DNA of 64,000 nucleotides from Methanobrevibacter ruminantium (GCA_004553595.1 SFKZ01000013.1:27876-91875); one strand, 5' to 3'. Shown: positions 18,275 through 27,742, counted from the first letter of the stretch. Translations and numbers: made by a program. Notes: generated by a model not told the origin, from the sequence alone.

Positions 18275-19702
18275 TTAATTTTCTAATTCATTCAATAAAT
18301 CAGCAAATTTTTTAGCCATATTTTCCATGGAATAATCTTCAATGTTTATATCGGAGCTTAATTCAACAGCCCCTTTTTCAATAAATTCATTATAAATGTC
18401 CAATAAAGCTTTTTTAGTGGACTCCAAACTTGAAACATGATATCCGACTTTAGTTTCCTCAATCAAATCCTTTAAGGAACCTTCCTTATGCCCAATTGAC
18501 AAAACAGGCTTTTTCAATGCGAAATATTCATAGATCTTTCCGGGAATGAACATCTTTTCCTTTTCATCATCCCATGAAATCAAGAGGAGAACATCACTAT
18601 TCAATTGCTTTTTCAGCACTTCCTCATGCGCTATTTTACCACCAATATGAACGATATCCAAAAGACCATAACGCTTAGCTATTTCTTCTAAACCTATGCT
18701 GTCACCGTAAAATTCGATTGAAATTTTAGATGCATCCAATTTATTCTCATCCTCCAATTGGCGAATGGCTTCAAACAAATAATTTGGATCTCTTTTACCA
18801 CCATATAAAGATCCTGCATAAATAAACTTCAATTTTTCTGAAAAGTCACTAAAGGAATCATCCTTCTTAGAAACCAATTCCTCTAGAAACTTAAAGTCAT
18901 CCTTGTCATAACCTGATAAAATTGGTACTATCTTACTCATTGGATGTAAAGTGGCTAATGTCTCTGCAGCCAAACTTGTAGTGGTTGTTAAAGCATCTGC
19001 ATTTTCAAATGTCTTCAATTCCAACCTTTTCTCAAAATAATTTCTTACATAAGTGTGTGAAACATATGGATTTAAATTCCAAAGGTCCCTTAAGTCTGCT
19101 ATCCAAGCAATATCCTGTTTTTCCTTTAAATCCTTTGCAATGGTATGGCATGTTATAGGCCATGAAGAGCTTATGATAGCATCAATTTCTTCCTCATCCA
19201 TAATTTTAGAAGCCTCCTTAAATGCAGATTCATGCCAGTATTTCATCCCATCAGGATATGCAAATACTTCACCCGCAATTGAAATGGCTTTTGAAACAAT
19301 CGGATTTGAATAGGATGTGGAATCTTTTAACTTATCATCATTAAATTCGATAAACTCTTTAGACTCTTTAGACTCTTTAAACTCTTTAAACTCTTTAGAC
19401 TCTTCAGACTCTTCAGACTCTTCAGACTCTTCAGATTCTTTAGAATCAAGGCAATCATTGGAATCAGTTGGTTTAGATTTCTTGAATTTATTAGAAAAAT
19501 GACTGAACATATCCTCATATTCAGTGTAAATGATTCTGCAATTCAAATCATCGTTTTCCTTTGGAATGAAACCCAAATCTGGAACAATCACTATGGGTTC
19601 CCATCCAAATTGAGGCAAATATTTTGCGAGTGCCCTTAACCTCTTTGAAGCAATTTCATTTACCTGATTAAAATAAAATGCTATTAAAATCACTTTTTTC
19701 AT
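18275..19702 (-). CDS. GT4-like glycosyltransferase with a repeat-encoded linker
   Basis: This 475-residue GT-B protein has an N-terminal Rossmann half beginning MKKVILIAFYFNQVNEIASKRLRALAKYLPQ, typical of the long GT4 group, and a C-terminal half with FIYAGSLYGGKRDPNYLFEA, HIGGKIAHEEV and MFIPGKIYEYFALKKPVLSIG. Between them, about residues 87-117, is a low-complexity stretch of Ser, Glu, Lys and Phe coded by a 9-bp tandem repeat. The stretch is probably a flexible, length-variable linker. HESAFKEASKIM and ISSSWPITCH follow it. The substrate is unknown. The ATG is preceded by GGTGGTTAA. Confidence 0.85.
   Translation of the reverse strand: MKKVILIAFYFNQVNEIASKRLRALAKYLPQFGWEPIVIVPDLGFIPKENDDLNCRIIYTEYEDMFSHFSNKFKKSKPTDSNDCLDSKESEESEESEESEESKEFKEFKESKESKEFIEFNDDKLKDSTSYSNPIVSKAISIAGEVFAYPDGMKYWHESAFKEASKIMDEEEIDAIISSSWPITCHTIAKDLKEKQDIAWIADLRDLWNLNPYVSHTYVRNYFEKRLELKTFENADALTTTTSLAAETLATLHPMSKIVPILSGYDKDDFKFLEELVSKKDDSFSDFSEKLKFIYAGSLYGGKRDPNYLFEAIRQLEDENKLDASKISIEFYGDSIGLEEIAKRYGLLDIVHIGGKIAHEEVLKKQLNSDVLLLISWDDEKEKMFIPGKIYEYFALKKPVLSIGHKEGSLKDLIEETKVGYHVSSLESTKKALLDIYNEFIEKGAVELSSDINIEDYSMENMAKKFADLLNELEN
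19354..19443. repeat. 9-bp minisatellite inside a glycosyltransferase gene
   Basis: Ten tandem copies of a 9-bp unit (ACTCTTTAG or ACTCTTCAG on the plus strand) lie in frame in the coding sequence. Because the unit is a multiple of three, copy changes would alter linker length without a frameshift. Four adjacent copies of the TTCAG version are identical, suggesting recent expansion. Confidence 0.95.
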
Positions 19703-19850
19703 TTAACCACCGAATTCGAACATTAAATCCAAACACACACAAAAAGTATAAGATTATTCTTTAAAATTCATCAATTTTTAAAAAGATTTATATAAACAAA
19801 TGTAAATATATTAAAGTAATATGATTTATATTTATTTTTATTCAATAATA

Positions 19851-19860
19851 TTTATATAAA
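19851..19860 (+). promoter_or_regulatory. Candidate TATA box for inositol-phosphate synthase
   Basis: TTTATATAAA lies about 95 bp before the chosen ATG at 19950. Archaeal spacing would place transcription start near 19883, giving a leader of about 65 nt that contains the GGTGA ribosome site. The assignment is by position and consensus only. Confidence 0.4.
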
Positions 19861-19949
19861 TTTTTAAAAAATGTTAAAAAAAACTTAATTTAAGCATTAA
19901 CGAAATTAAAAAATACAAAAATTAGAATTATTAATTACTGGTGAAAGAA

Positions 19950-21044
19950 ATGAGTAAAATTAAAATAGCTGTAGTGGGAATTGGAAACTGCGCAAGTTCC
20001 CTTATACAAGGAATCTATTACTATAAAGATAAGAATCCTGAAGATGCAATTGGCCTTATGCACTGGAAAATTGGTGACTGGGATCCAACTGACATTGAAG
20101 TAGTAGCTGCTTTTGATATTGATGCAAGAAAAGTTGGAAAAACTGTTGATGAAGCAATCTTTGCAAAACCAAATTGCACTACTGTTTTCCAACCAGAAAT
20201 ACCAAAAAGCGATGTAGTTGTCCAAATGGGGCCTGTTCTTGATGGTGTAAGTGAACATATGGCAGAATTCGAAGATGATTATACTTTTATAGTAGCTGAT
20301 GAAGAACCAGTAGACGTTGTTGAAGTCTTGAAAGAAAGCGGAGCAGAAATATTACTCAGTTATTTACCAGTAGGTTCTGAAGAAGCTGCAAGATTCTATG
20401 CACAATGTGCATTAGATGCAGAAATTGCTTATATTAATTGTATGCCAGTATTTATTGTTAGTGACCCAGAATGGGATGCAAAATTCAGAGAAAAAGGACT
20501 TCCTGCTGTTGGTGACGACATTAAAGCACAAATCGGTGCAACTATCACCCACAGAACCTTAAGTAACTTGTTTAAGGAAAGAGGTGTTAAATTGATTCAC
20601 ACTTACCAAATCAACACTGGTGGAAACACTGACTTCTTAAACATGTTAAACAGAAAACGTTTAGACTCTAAAAAAGAATCCAAGACTGAAGCTGTTCAAT
20701 CAGTACTTGCAGAAAGAATGGATCCTCATGACATTCACATTGGTCCAAGTGATTATGTACCATGGCAAAAAGACAACAAGATCTGTTTCTTAAGAATGGA
20801 AGGTAAAACCTTTGGTGACGTGCCAATGGACATTGAACTCAGATTAAGTGTAGAAGATTCTCCTAACTCTGCAGGATGTGTAATTGACGCTATTCGTTGC
20901 TGTAAATTAGGACTTGAAAGAGGAATTGGTGGACAATTGACTTCCATTTCATCTTATGTTATGAAACACCCTCCAATCCAATTCACTGATGATGAAGCAG
21001 CAGCTAATGTTGAAGCATTCATTAATGGAGAAATTGAACGTTAA
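19950..21044 (+). CDS. L-myo-inositol-1-phosphate synthase
   Basis: This enzyme converts glucose 6-phosphate to inositol 1-phosphate using NAD, feeding archaetidylinositol lipids. The 364-residue protein starts with the NAD-binding loop VVGIGNCASSLIQG, has LSYLPVGSEEA, NCMPVFI, GDDIKAQIGAT with the catalytic-domain Lys, NTGGNTDFLNML and SPNSAGCVIDAIRCCKL. These are hallmarks of the short archaeal/actinobacterial INO1 group. A GTG at 19941 is part of the GGTGA ribosome site; the real start is the ATG at 19950. The gene is monocistronic, with its own TATA candidate and a 3' hairpin and T-tract. Confidence 0.93.
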   Translation: MSKIKIAVVGIGNCASSLIQGIYYYKDKNPEDAIGLMHWKIGDWDPTDIEVVAAFDIDARKVGKTVDEAIFAKPNCTTVFQPEIPKSDVVVQMGPVLDGVSEHMAEFEDDYTFIVADEEPVDVVEVLKESGAEILLSYLPVGSEEAARFYAQCALDAEIAYINCMPVFIVSDPEWDAKFREKGLPAVGDDIKAQIGATITHRTLSNLFKERGVKLIHTYQINTGGNTDFLNMLNRKRLDSKKESKTEAVQSVLAERMDPHDIHIGPSDYVPWQKDNKICFLRMEGKTFGDVPMDIELRLSVEDSPNSAGCVIDAIRCCKLGLERGIGGQLTSISSYVMKHPPIQFTDDEAAANVEAFINGEIER

Positions 21045-21078
21045 GAATTTTTCTTAACTTTTTTCTTTTTTTATTTTT
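21040..21078 (+). terminator. Hairpin plus T-tract after inositol-phosphate synthase
   Basis: GTTAAGAA and TTCTTAAC form a perfect 8-bp stem with a 3-nt loop. The left arm contains the stop codon TAA (21042-21044). A long T-rich run begins immediately after the right arm, giving a textbook intrinsic-terminator layout. Confidence 0.65.
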
Positions 21079-21377
21079 TTCTAATTTTTTTAATAAGTTT
21101 CTTTTTTTAGTAATTTTCCAAATAAACTTTTTTTAAAATATTTTTTGATTTTATATCATTTTAATAAAATTTTTTTACAGTTTTTAAGTATAATCTATTA
21201 AATTTAGTTAAAAAATAGATAACTTTTATTAGTAGTTATAACAATAAATAATAATATAATGTAAAATAATAGTATGTGATTTAGAAATAATTAATCAGAA
21301 ATTTATATTTAAAAATCAGCAATATGATTTTGAATTAAATTTATCATGATATGTAAAAATTTTAGTGAGGTGTAAAG
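21079..21377. other. AT-rich spacer before pycB
   Basis: After the inositol-phosphate synthase terminator this spacer is almost entirely A/T with no credible reading frame or RNA gene. It must hold the pycB promoter; several TATA-like stretches make a single choice unreliable. The pycB ribosome site GAGGTG lies at its right end. Confidence 0.5.
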
Positions 21378-23108
21378 ATGAAAGTAAAAATAACAGAAAC
21401 CGCATTCAGAGATGCTCACCAATCCCTTTTAGCAACCAGAATGAGAACAAGAGATATGGTCCCTATTATTGAAGAAATGGATAAAGTCGGATATCATGCT
21501 ATAGAAGCATGGGGTGGAGCTACCTTTGATACTTGTATTAGATTTTTAAACGAAGACCCATGGGAAAGATTAAGAATATTGAAGGAAAACTTTACTGAAA
21601 CTCCATTGCAAATGCTCCTTAGAGGTCAAAACTTACTCGGATACAAACATTATGCTGATGACATTGTAACTAAATTTGTAGAAAAATCCTATGAAAACGG
21701 TATTGACATCTTTAGAATCTTTGATGCAATGAACGATATTAGGAACATGCAACAATCCATTAAAGTAGCTAAAGAACAAGGCGCTCATGTTCAAGGAACT
21801 ATCAGCTACACCATTAGTCCAGTTCATACTATCGACAAATTCGTGGAATTTGCAAAAGAACTTGAAGCATTAGATTGTGATTCAATAGCTATTAAGGATA
21901 TGGCTGGTTTAATTACCCCATCCGTTGTATTCGAATTGGTTACCAGATTAAAAGAAGAGACTGATCTATTAGTCAATTTACACTCACATTGTACCAGTGG
22001 TATGACTCCTATCAGTTATTATGCTGCATGTCAAGCAGGTGTTGACATTTTAGACACCGCTATTTCACCTATCGCTTGGGGTACTTCCCAACCTCCAACA
22101 GAAAGTATTGTAGCATCCTTACAAGGTACTGAATTCGACACTGGCCTTGATTTAAAAGCATTAAACCAAATTAAAAAATACTTCGAAACCCTTAGGGAAA
22201 AATACGAAGGATACATTGACCCAATCAGTGAAAGAATCGATACTGACGTATTGATGTACCAAATCCCTGGTGGAATGCTTTCAAACTTAATTTCACAATT
22301 AAAACAGCAAAATGCATTAGACAGATACCAAGACGTATTGGAAGAAATGCCTCGTGTGAGAAAGGATATGGGATACCCTCCACTTGTAACTCCTACTAGC
22401 CAAATCGTTGGTATTCAAGCTGTAATGAACGTTATTAACGGTGAAAGATACAAAATCGTTTCCAACGAAGTTAAAGATTACATGAAAGGTTTCTATGGAC
22501 GTGCTCCAGCACCAATCAATGAAGATATTGCTCAAAAGATCATTGGTGATGAAGAACGCATTACCTGCAGACCTGCAGATTTAATAGAACCTGAATACGA
22601 AAACTTCAAAAAAGAAGGCGAAGAGTTAGGTATCATCAAGAAAGAGGAAGATGTTCTTACTCTTGCAATGTTACCTCCAGTTGCTAAACAATTCCTTAAA
22701 GGAGAACTCGAAGAGGAACCATTCCCAGAAGTTCACATTGGCGGTAGCGGTGATGATGACCTTAGCGCTATTCCAACCGAATACTCTGTAGAAGTTGATG
22801 GAGATATCTTCGATGTAAAAATCATGCCTACAGGTTACATGCAAATCGGCCAACAAGGAGGCAGCGGAAATGTAGGCCCTATTCCTGGTGCATTAACTGC
22901 ATCCATGCAAGGTATGGTGCTTAAGATTAAAGTAAACACTGGAGATAAAGTCCAAAAAGGTACTGTAGTTGCAGTTCTTGAAGCTATGAAAATGGAAAAC
23001 GATATCTATGCTGAAGAGGAAGGTATTGTAGAACAAATTTTCGTAGAAGAAGGTGACACTGTCAACGCAGGTGACAACTTAATGTTGATTAAACCTTTAG
23101 ATGAATAA
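21378..23108 (+). CDS. pycB: Pyruvate carboxylase subunit B (carboxyltransferase and biotinyl domains)
   Basis: PycB transfers CO2 from carboxybiotin to pyruvate to form oxaloacetate for the incomplete reductive TCA pathway of methanogens. The 576-residue protein has a DRE-TIM-type carboxyltransferase barrel (ETAFRDAHQSLLATRMRT, GGATFDTCIRFLNEDPW, KDMAGL, LHSHCTSGM), a PYC_OADA-type conserved domain, and a C-terminal biotinyl domain with EAMKMEND, biotin site Lys538. The related Na-pump oxaloacetate decarboxylase alpha subunit has the same architecture, but methanogens use it as PycB. The biotin carboxylase subunit PycA is not next to it here. The start follows GAGGTG. Confidence 0.93.
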   Translation: MKVKITETAFRDAHQSLLATRMRTRDMVPIIEEMDKVGYHAIEAWGGATFDTCIRFLNEDPWERLRILKENFTETPLQMLLRGQNLLGYKHYADDIVTKFVEKSYENGIDIFRIFDAMNDIRNMQQSIKVAKEQGAHVQGTISYTISPVHTIDKFVEFAKELEALDCDSIAIKDMAGLITPSVVFELVTRLKEETDLLVNLHSHCTSGMTPISYYAACQAGVDILDTAISPIAWGTSQPPTESIVASLQGTEFDTGLDLKALNQIKKYFETLREKYEGYIDPISERIDTDVLMYQIPGGMLSNLISQLKQQNALDRYQDVLEEMPRVRKDMGYPPLVTPTSQIVGIQAVMNVINGERYKIVSNEVKDYMKGFYGRAPAPINEDIAQKIIGDEERITCRPADLIEPEYENFKKEGEELGIIKKEEDVLTLAMLPPVAKQFLKGELEEEPFPEVHIGGSGDDDLSAIPTEYSVEVDGDIFDVKIMPTGYMQIGQQGGSGNVGPIPGALTASMQGMVLKIKVNTGDKVQKGTVVAVLEAMKMENDIYAEEEGIVEQIFVEEGDTVNAGDNLMLIKPLDE

Positions 23109-23144
23109 TGGTAATTCTTACCATTATCTTTTTATTTTTTTTTT
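23107..23144 (+). terminator. Hairpin plus T-tract after pycB
   Basis: AATGGTAA and TTACCATT make a perfect 8-bp stem with a 3-nt loop, starting inside the pycB stop codon (23106-23108). A T-rich run of about 17 nt with one A follows 2 nt later. Confidence 0.65.
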
Positions 23145-23326
23145 AAGATTAATCTAATATTCATTAGATTTAATCTCTTTACACCTTAATTAAAATTAAA
23201 CAAAAAAAGCTATTTTTAAAAATATTTTCAATGCATCTGAAATAATAGAAATAATAATGCCTTAATTAATTCGTAATATATGAAACTATTATGGAATGAT
23301 AAAAAAAGAAAATGAATGAAAAGATA

Positions 23327-23935
23327 TTAGCCATTTCCAATTCCTAAAAAGAAATAATCATAAGTGTTTTCTAGAGTTTCTGGAGCCATCCAAGGATAAG
23401 TCTTAGCCAAGTATTCCTTTATCTCATCGGATCTTGTAATTACATCCGCCTTATTTGCAAATTTTTGAGCTCTGAAATAATCATTCAAATCATCACTTAT
23501 TTCACGGGATTCCTCATACAAATTCTCTAAATGAGCAGGTGGAACATGAGGCAATATCTCTCTAAGAATGTCGATAGGAATCAAGTCAAAATGGTTTGCA
23601 ATTGCAAAATTAAAGATAACATTTAAAATAAGATCCTTAGTATTGAGAACAACACGTCTTGGAATGGATTCCGCTTGTTCCTTTGAAATCACACCATCTT
23701 TCAAAGCTCTGTCCACATCTGTTTCAACAACAATCTGAAAATTTTGATTATACTTTCCTTGTCTAAATCGAATGGCAAATAAAACCATACAAAGAACAGA
23801 TGAGACCGCTAATGCTAATGAAATTAATGAAACCAAACTAGATTGAAGTTTAAATTCATTATAAATCAATAGTATAAGAGCCAATAATATAAACAATCTT
23901 GATAAAAATGCTAAATCTATTCTTGGAATTCTCAT
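23327..23935 (-). CDS. Conserved-looking membrane-anchored protein of unknown function
   Basis: This 202-residue protein has two hydrophobic helices near the N-terminus (about residues 10-28 and 32-55) followed by a soluble helical domain of about 145 residues on the cytoplasmic side. The soluble part has IVVETDVDRALKDGVISKEQAESIPRRV-type amphipathic segments and ends PWMAPETLENTYDYFFLGIGNG. It contains no recognised catalytic motif. It lies downstream of larC on the same strand with a 65-bp gap, so the two may be co-transcribed, but a functional link is speculative. Confidence 0.6.
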   Translation of the reverse strand: MRIPRIDLAFLSRLFILLALILLIYNEFKLQSSLVSLISLALAVSSVLCMVLFAIRFRQGKYNQNFQIVVETDVDRALKDGVISKEQAESIPRRVVLNTKDLILNVIFNFAIANHFDLIPIDILREILPHVPPAHLENLYEESREISDDLNDYFRAQKFANKADVITRSDEIKEYLAKTYPWMAPETLENTYDYFFLGIGNG

Positions 23936-24000
23936 ATTTTCACATTTTTAATATTTTTCACATATAATTCTTATTGCAATTCCTATTTAAGAATTTCTTT

Positions 24001-25275
24001 TTATTCTCTATTGTTTTCCAAATAATCACGAATCATAGTGTTTGCAACATCTCTCACTTCAATTAAAGGAATGTCCTGCTCTACAGAGATTCTGCGCAAA
24101 TCCTCGTATTCAGGCCTATGAGAGATTATTTCATCCCCAATCAATCCTATTTTGAAGTTGATTGTATAAATATGATTGCCAACATTTATATCCAAAGGAA
24201 TAAATTGCCTTTCAGCAACTCCTCTATGAGTGTTTTCAGAGACCCTAATGCCTAAAGTGCCAGTTTCCATAAAGAGGATATTAACCAAATGGTCAACCAA
24301 ATCAGGTTTGGAAATAATCTTAATCAAATGTCCGGGCCTATTTTTCTTCATGGTAATAGGCACCATTGAAACATCTCTAGCCCCTTCAATCAGAAGCAAG
24401 TCAAACAGGAATCCCAATTCCTCACCAGACATATGATCAATATTGGTTTCAATTACAGAAACCTTATGTTTTCCATTTGTATTCTTGGATTTAATGACTC
24501 TTAACACATTAGGGAAATCGAATTCCTTTGAACCGCAACCATATGCAATCTCTTCAGGAGACATCATAGGAGCGAATTCTAAAAATTCATCACAGAACTC
24601 CATGTACAAAGCACAGCCAGTAGGTGTTGCAAGTTCAGAATTGACTGGTCCGCCAACGCATTTGGCTTCTCCTTTTGAGAAATCTTTAAAGGAATCCTCA
24701 TTTAATCCTTTGAGAATATCCAAGCTTGCAGGAGCAGGGACAGGAATTCTTCCATGAGCAGTCTTAACCACTCCTCCGCCAACAGCAATAGGAAGACCAA
24801 CTACCTTATCCTTATCCATTCCCAAATCAAAGTAAGCGCAAATTGAACCTAAAACATCTGCTACAGCATCTGCAGCACCTACTTCATGAAAATGAACTTC
24901 TTCAAGGGTTTTGCCATGGACTCTTGACTCTGAAATAGCTATTCTCTTAAAGACCTTTTTAGCCATTTCAACCATTTCGTCGGTTAAATTTTCAATATCT
25001 GCATATTTCAAGAGATCAATTTTTTCCATAAAATCTGGAAAATGAACATGATGGTTGTTTTCATTATCTTCATCAATTGTCTTTACATTGCAAAATGTAG
25101 CATCAATTCCTGACTTATTTACCTTGTTTAAGGACACTCCAACCTCACCAAAGTCAACAGCCACATCTTCCATAAGACCTTTAACTTTATCTCCGTCAGC
25201 TCCCAAATCCACAAGAGCCCCAATAATCATATTCCCAGAAATTCCTGCATTCTGAGGATCAATAATAAAAACCAT
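24001..25275 (-). CDS. larC: LarC-type nickel insertion protein (DUF111)
   Basis: LarC is a CTP-dependent cyclometallase that inserts nickel into pyridinium-3,5-bisthiocarboxylic acid mononucleotide to form the nickel-pincer cofactor. The 424-residue protein has the family N-terminus IIDPQNAGISGNMIIGALVDLG, HHVHFPD, HFHEVGAADAVADVLGS, GGGVVKTAHGRIPVPAPA, GPVNSELATPTG, and the C-terminal METGTLGIRVSE with RPEYEDLRRIS. It is a single uninterrupted frame, whereas some bacteria encode it by a programmed frameshift. LarA, LarB and LarE are not in the window, so the client enzyme is unknown. Confidence 0.9.
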   Translation of the reverse strand: MVFIIDPQNAGISGNMIIGALVDLGADGDKVKGLMEDVAVDFGEVGVSLNKVNKSGIDATFCNVKTIDEDNENNHHVHFPDFMEKIDLLKYADIENLTDEMVEMAKKVFKRIAISESRVHGKTLEEVHFHEVGAADAVADVLGSICAYFDLGMDKDKVVGLPIAVGGGVVKTAHGRIPVPAPASLDILKGLNEDSFKDFSKGEAKCVGGPVNSELATPTGCALYMEFCDEFLEFAPMMSPEEIAYGCGSKEFDFPNVLRVIKSKNTNGKHKVSVIETNIDHMSGEELGFLFDLLLIEGARDVSMVPITMKKNRPGHLIKIISKPDLVDHLVNILFMETGTLGIRVSENTHRGVAERQFIPLDINVGNHIYTINFKIGLIGDEIISHRPEYEDLRRISVEQDIPLIEVRDVANTMIRDYLENNRE

Positions 25276-25493
25276 AAAATTACTTCCTTAAGCTTAAATT
25301 CTAATCTCAATTAAATATCTAAATTAAATTCTCTAAAATATTATATATAATTACAATTAAATAATATTTGTTATAAAAATATATTCATTAAATATTCAAT
25401 AACAACAGGTTATCCGATTGATAATAGATAATCAATCTAAAATTAGAAAAATCATTAAATGAAGATTCAAAGCAATTGAAAAGAGGAATTTAA

Positions 25494-26705
25494 TTGTCTA
25501 AAAAAAGTAAAAGCAATAGAAGCAACAAGAAAATCCAAAGCATCAAAAACAAGCTTGTGAATGGTGAATTGATTAAAAACGAAGATGCTTTATACATTAA
25601 TAATCCAGATTATTTCTTGACATTCAGTGATTTGGAAATAAGTGATGGAATTGACATCATAGAAAACATCATGGTCTTGTCAGATAATTACATCAGTTTC
25701 AATAGAGAAAATGAGGATGAACCATTAAATGATGTTGAACTGATGGAAATCACTGAAGAATATAAAGAAAATAACGATATTGATGGAGGTTATATCGCTC
25801 AAAGCTTTGATAAAATAGATTTTATAAGCAATACCTATGATGATATAACTGTCATTACTGTAATTTCCAATGACCTTGAAGTTCAGGATTTTTACAATGA
25901 CCTGAAAGTTGTCAATAGTTGGAAAGGATTTGAGAATGCTAAAGTTGACTTTGGACATATAATCCTTTTGAATCATGCATTCAGCCCAAAATTACTCATT
26001 CAACTTTATAAGGTTGCAACTAAGCAAAAGGCTAAATTCTTTGAATCTCTTCACTTGCCAGCTCATATTAATCATATCTTAAACAACAATGATTTCCTTG
26101 TTATTGCATCCAATCTTCCAGAAGAGACTTTAGATCAAGATTATATAATGGAAATCGGTTTAGACATTACCAATATGGAATATGAAGATGATGACATAGA
26201 TTTAGATGAATTTATTGAAAGAATTGAAGATGCTGTGGTCATAAGTTGTGAAGACTCATTGGAAAAGATTGATTTGAACATCGGAATACTTGATTATCTT
26301 GTAAGTAAAGGAATCCAAATTGGAGACATGATTGAAGTTGGAATGAGTCTTTTGGAAAATACTGAAGAAACCGGTGAATTGAAAGATAAATTAGAAAAGC
26401 AACTGCTTAAATCAATAAGCGATAAAAACATCAATGCACTATTAATTTCAGCGATTAGACTGGAAGAAGATCTTCAAAAAGGAAGAGTCCGTGAAATAGA
26501 CTTAAATGAAAAATTGATTCATTTCTACCCAGATGAGATTATTGGTGCATCAATTGCAAACCAAATAGCTGGAACTAAAGCTTTGCTGAACTTCAGAAGA
26601 TATTCAAAAGAGAAACCTGGAATATTATATGGATTAAGACCGGTCTTATCAAACACATTTGCTGGCTTGATAGCAGGATGCATGACAAAAATACTTGAAG
26701 AATGA
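25494..26705 (+). CDS. cbiS: CbiS-like cobamide salvage protein with CobZ domain
   Basis: The start is the TTG at 25494, seven bases after AGAGG. Residues about 250-403 match CobZ, the alpha-ribazole-phosphate phosphatase of archaea (related in fold to PgpA): FYPDEIIGASIANQIAGTKALLNFRRY, KPGILYGLRP and TFAGLIAGCM. In Methanopyrus CbiS this domain is fused to an adenosylcobinamide amidohydrolase (CbiZ). The N-terminal 240 residues here are in the CbiZ position (ITVITVISNDLEVQDFY, HIILLNHAFSPKLLIQLY), but I cannot confirm catalytic residues. cobS follows on the same strand, supporting a cobamide role. The N-terminal 30 residues are basic and low complexity. Confidence 0.7.
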   Translation: MSKKSKSNRSNKKIQSIKNKLVNGELIKNEDALYINNPDYFLTFSDLEISDGIDIIENIMVLSDNYISFNRENEDEPLNDVELMEITEEYKENNDIDGGYIAQSFDKIDFISNTYDDITVITVISNDLEVQDFYNDLKVVNSWKGFENAKVDFGHIILLNHAFSPKLLIQLYKVATKQKAKFFESLHLPAHINHILNNNDFLVIASNLPEETLDQDYIMEIGLDITNMEYEDDDIDLDEFIERIEDAVVISCEDSLEKIDLNIGILDYLVSKGIQIGDMIEVGMSLLENTEETGELKDKLEKQLLKSISDKNINALLISAIRLEEDLQKGRVREIDLNEKLIHFYPDEIIGASIANQIAGTKALLNFRRYSKEKPGILYGLRPVLSNTFAGLIAGCMTKILEE

Positions 26706-26728
26706 ATTTTTAACTATCATGATGATTT

Positions 26729-26784
26729 ATTAAAGAACTGATGGAAATTAAAGAATTGATGGATTATTAAAGAATTTGGATGGA
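26729..26784. repeat. Imperfect 18-bp tandem repeat between cbiS and cobS
   Basis: Three degenerate copies of ATTAAAGAAYTGATGGA-like sequence occupy most of the short gap between the two genes. The GATGGA part recurs just before the cobS ATG and may act as a weak ribosome site. Confidence 0.7.
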
Positions 26785-26793
26785 TTTGAAAAT

Positions 26794-27633
26794 ATGAAAG
26801 ATAAAAAAAATAATGATGACTACTTTGAAAAACAAAGCCCTTCAACATTACGTTCAATTGGAGGATTATTGACTTTTTCAACAATACTTCCTTTAAACAT
26901 TTACACAACTATTGATGAAATGGCAAGGCTAACTTGGTTCTGGCCAGTCTTAAATGGTCTTATAGGATTAATAGCCACAATTATTGCATTCATATTAGCA
27001 AAATTCATCCATTTTGACCCAATTTTGATTGCTGCAATAATCTATGGATTTTTATTATTGATAAATGGATTCAATCATTTTGATGGGCTTATGGACTTTG
27101 GGGATGGGGTTATGGTCCACGGATCCCCAGAGAAAAAATTAAGCATTATGAAAGATCCTATGACTGGAGTTGGAGGAATAGCTACTGGATTCATTGCAGG
27201 AACAATCACAATTGCAGCATATACCTCTTTGATTAATTATTCATATGCAGTTGGCTTTAATTTACTTTTATTGATTATTGTAGCAGAAATTGCTGCAAAG
27301 ATAGGCCTAACAACCTGTTGCATATGCTCCCAAGCATCAGAAGAAGGAATCGGCAAATATTTCATAAAGTACATGAACTTGAAGAACTATGTTGTTGGAT
27401 TAATCATATGTTTTATACTTTCTGTAGAGTTAAGTTTAGTACCTGGAATTCACATAGGACTTTTAGGTATCATTGGAGGCGCATTTGGAGGAGCATTAAC
27501 CGCATTAATAACTAAAAAACATCTTAAAATTGCAAATGGGGATGTTCTTGGAACCTCTAATGAATTAGGCAGACTTTTCTCATTGCTCGCTATGTTAGTA
27601 TTGATTTCAATAAATTTCAGTTCTTTAATTTAA
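26794..27633 (+). CDS. cobS: Cobalamin synthase CobS (adenosylcobinamide-GDP ribazoletransferase)
   Basis: CobS joins alpha-ribazole (phosphate) to adenosylcobinamide-GDP at the membrane to complete the cobamide. The 279-residue protein has about six or seven hydrophobic helices. Conserved motifs include TFSTILPLN near the start, NGFNHFDGLMDFGDGVM with its Asp residues, and KDPMTGVGG. A TTG at 26776 is also in frame, but the ATG at 26794 is preferred. It follows cbiS on the same strand and complements cobY at 49.8 kb. The product cobamide would be the prosthetic group of MtrA. Confidence 0.92.
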   Translation: MKDKKNNDDYFEKQSPSTLRSIGGLLTFSTILPLNIYTTIDEMARLTWFWPVLNGLIGLIATIIAFILAKFIHFDPILIAAIIYGFLLLINGFNHFDGLMDFGDGVMVHGSPEKKLSIMKDPMTGVGGIATGFIAGTITIAAYTSLINYSYAVGFNLLLLIIVAEIAAKIGLTTCCICSQASEEGIGKYFIKYMNLKNYVVGLIICFILSVELSLVPGIHIGLLGIIGGAFGGALTALITKKHLKIANGDVLGTSNELGRLFSLLAMLVLISINFSSLI

Positions 27634-27742
27634 ATTATTAAATCAAATAAAAAAAAAAAAAACTTAAAAATTATAAATAATTAAAAAAACAAAAATGAAA
27701 AATTAAAATTATCAAATTATCTTATTGTAAAGATGTGAAAAA

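Noticed and set aside
19317..19502. 61-codon frame of Ser/Leu/Asp repeats
   Set aside because: Reverse-strand translation of the 9-bp minisatellite in the glycosyltransferase gene.
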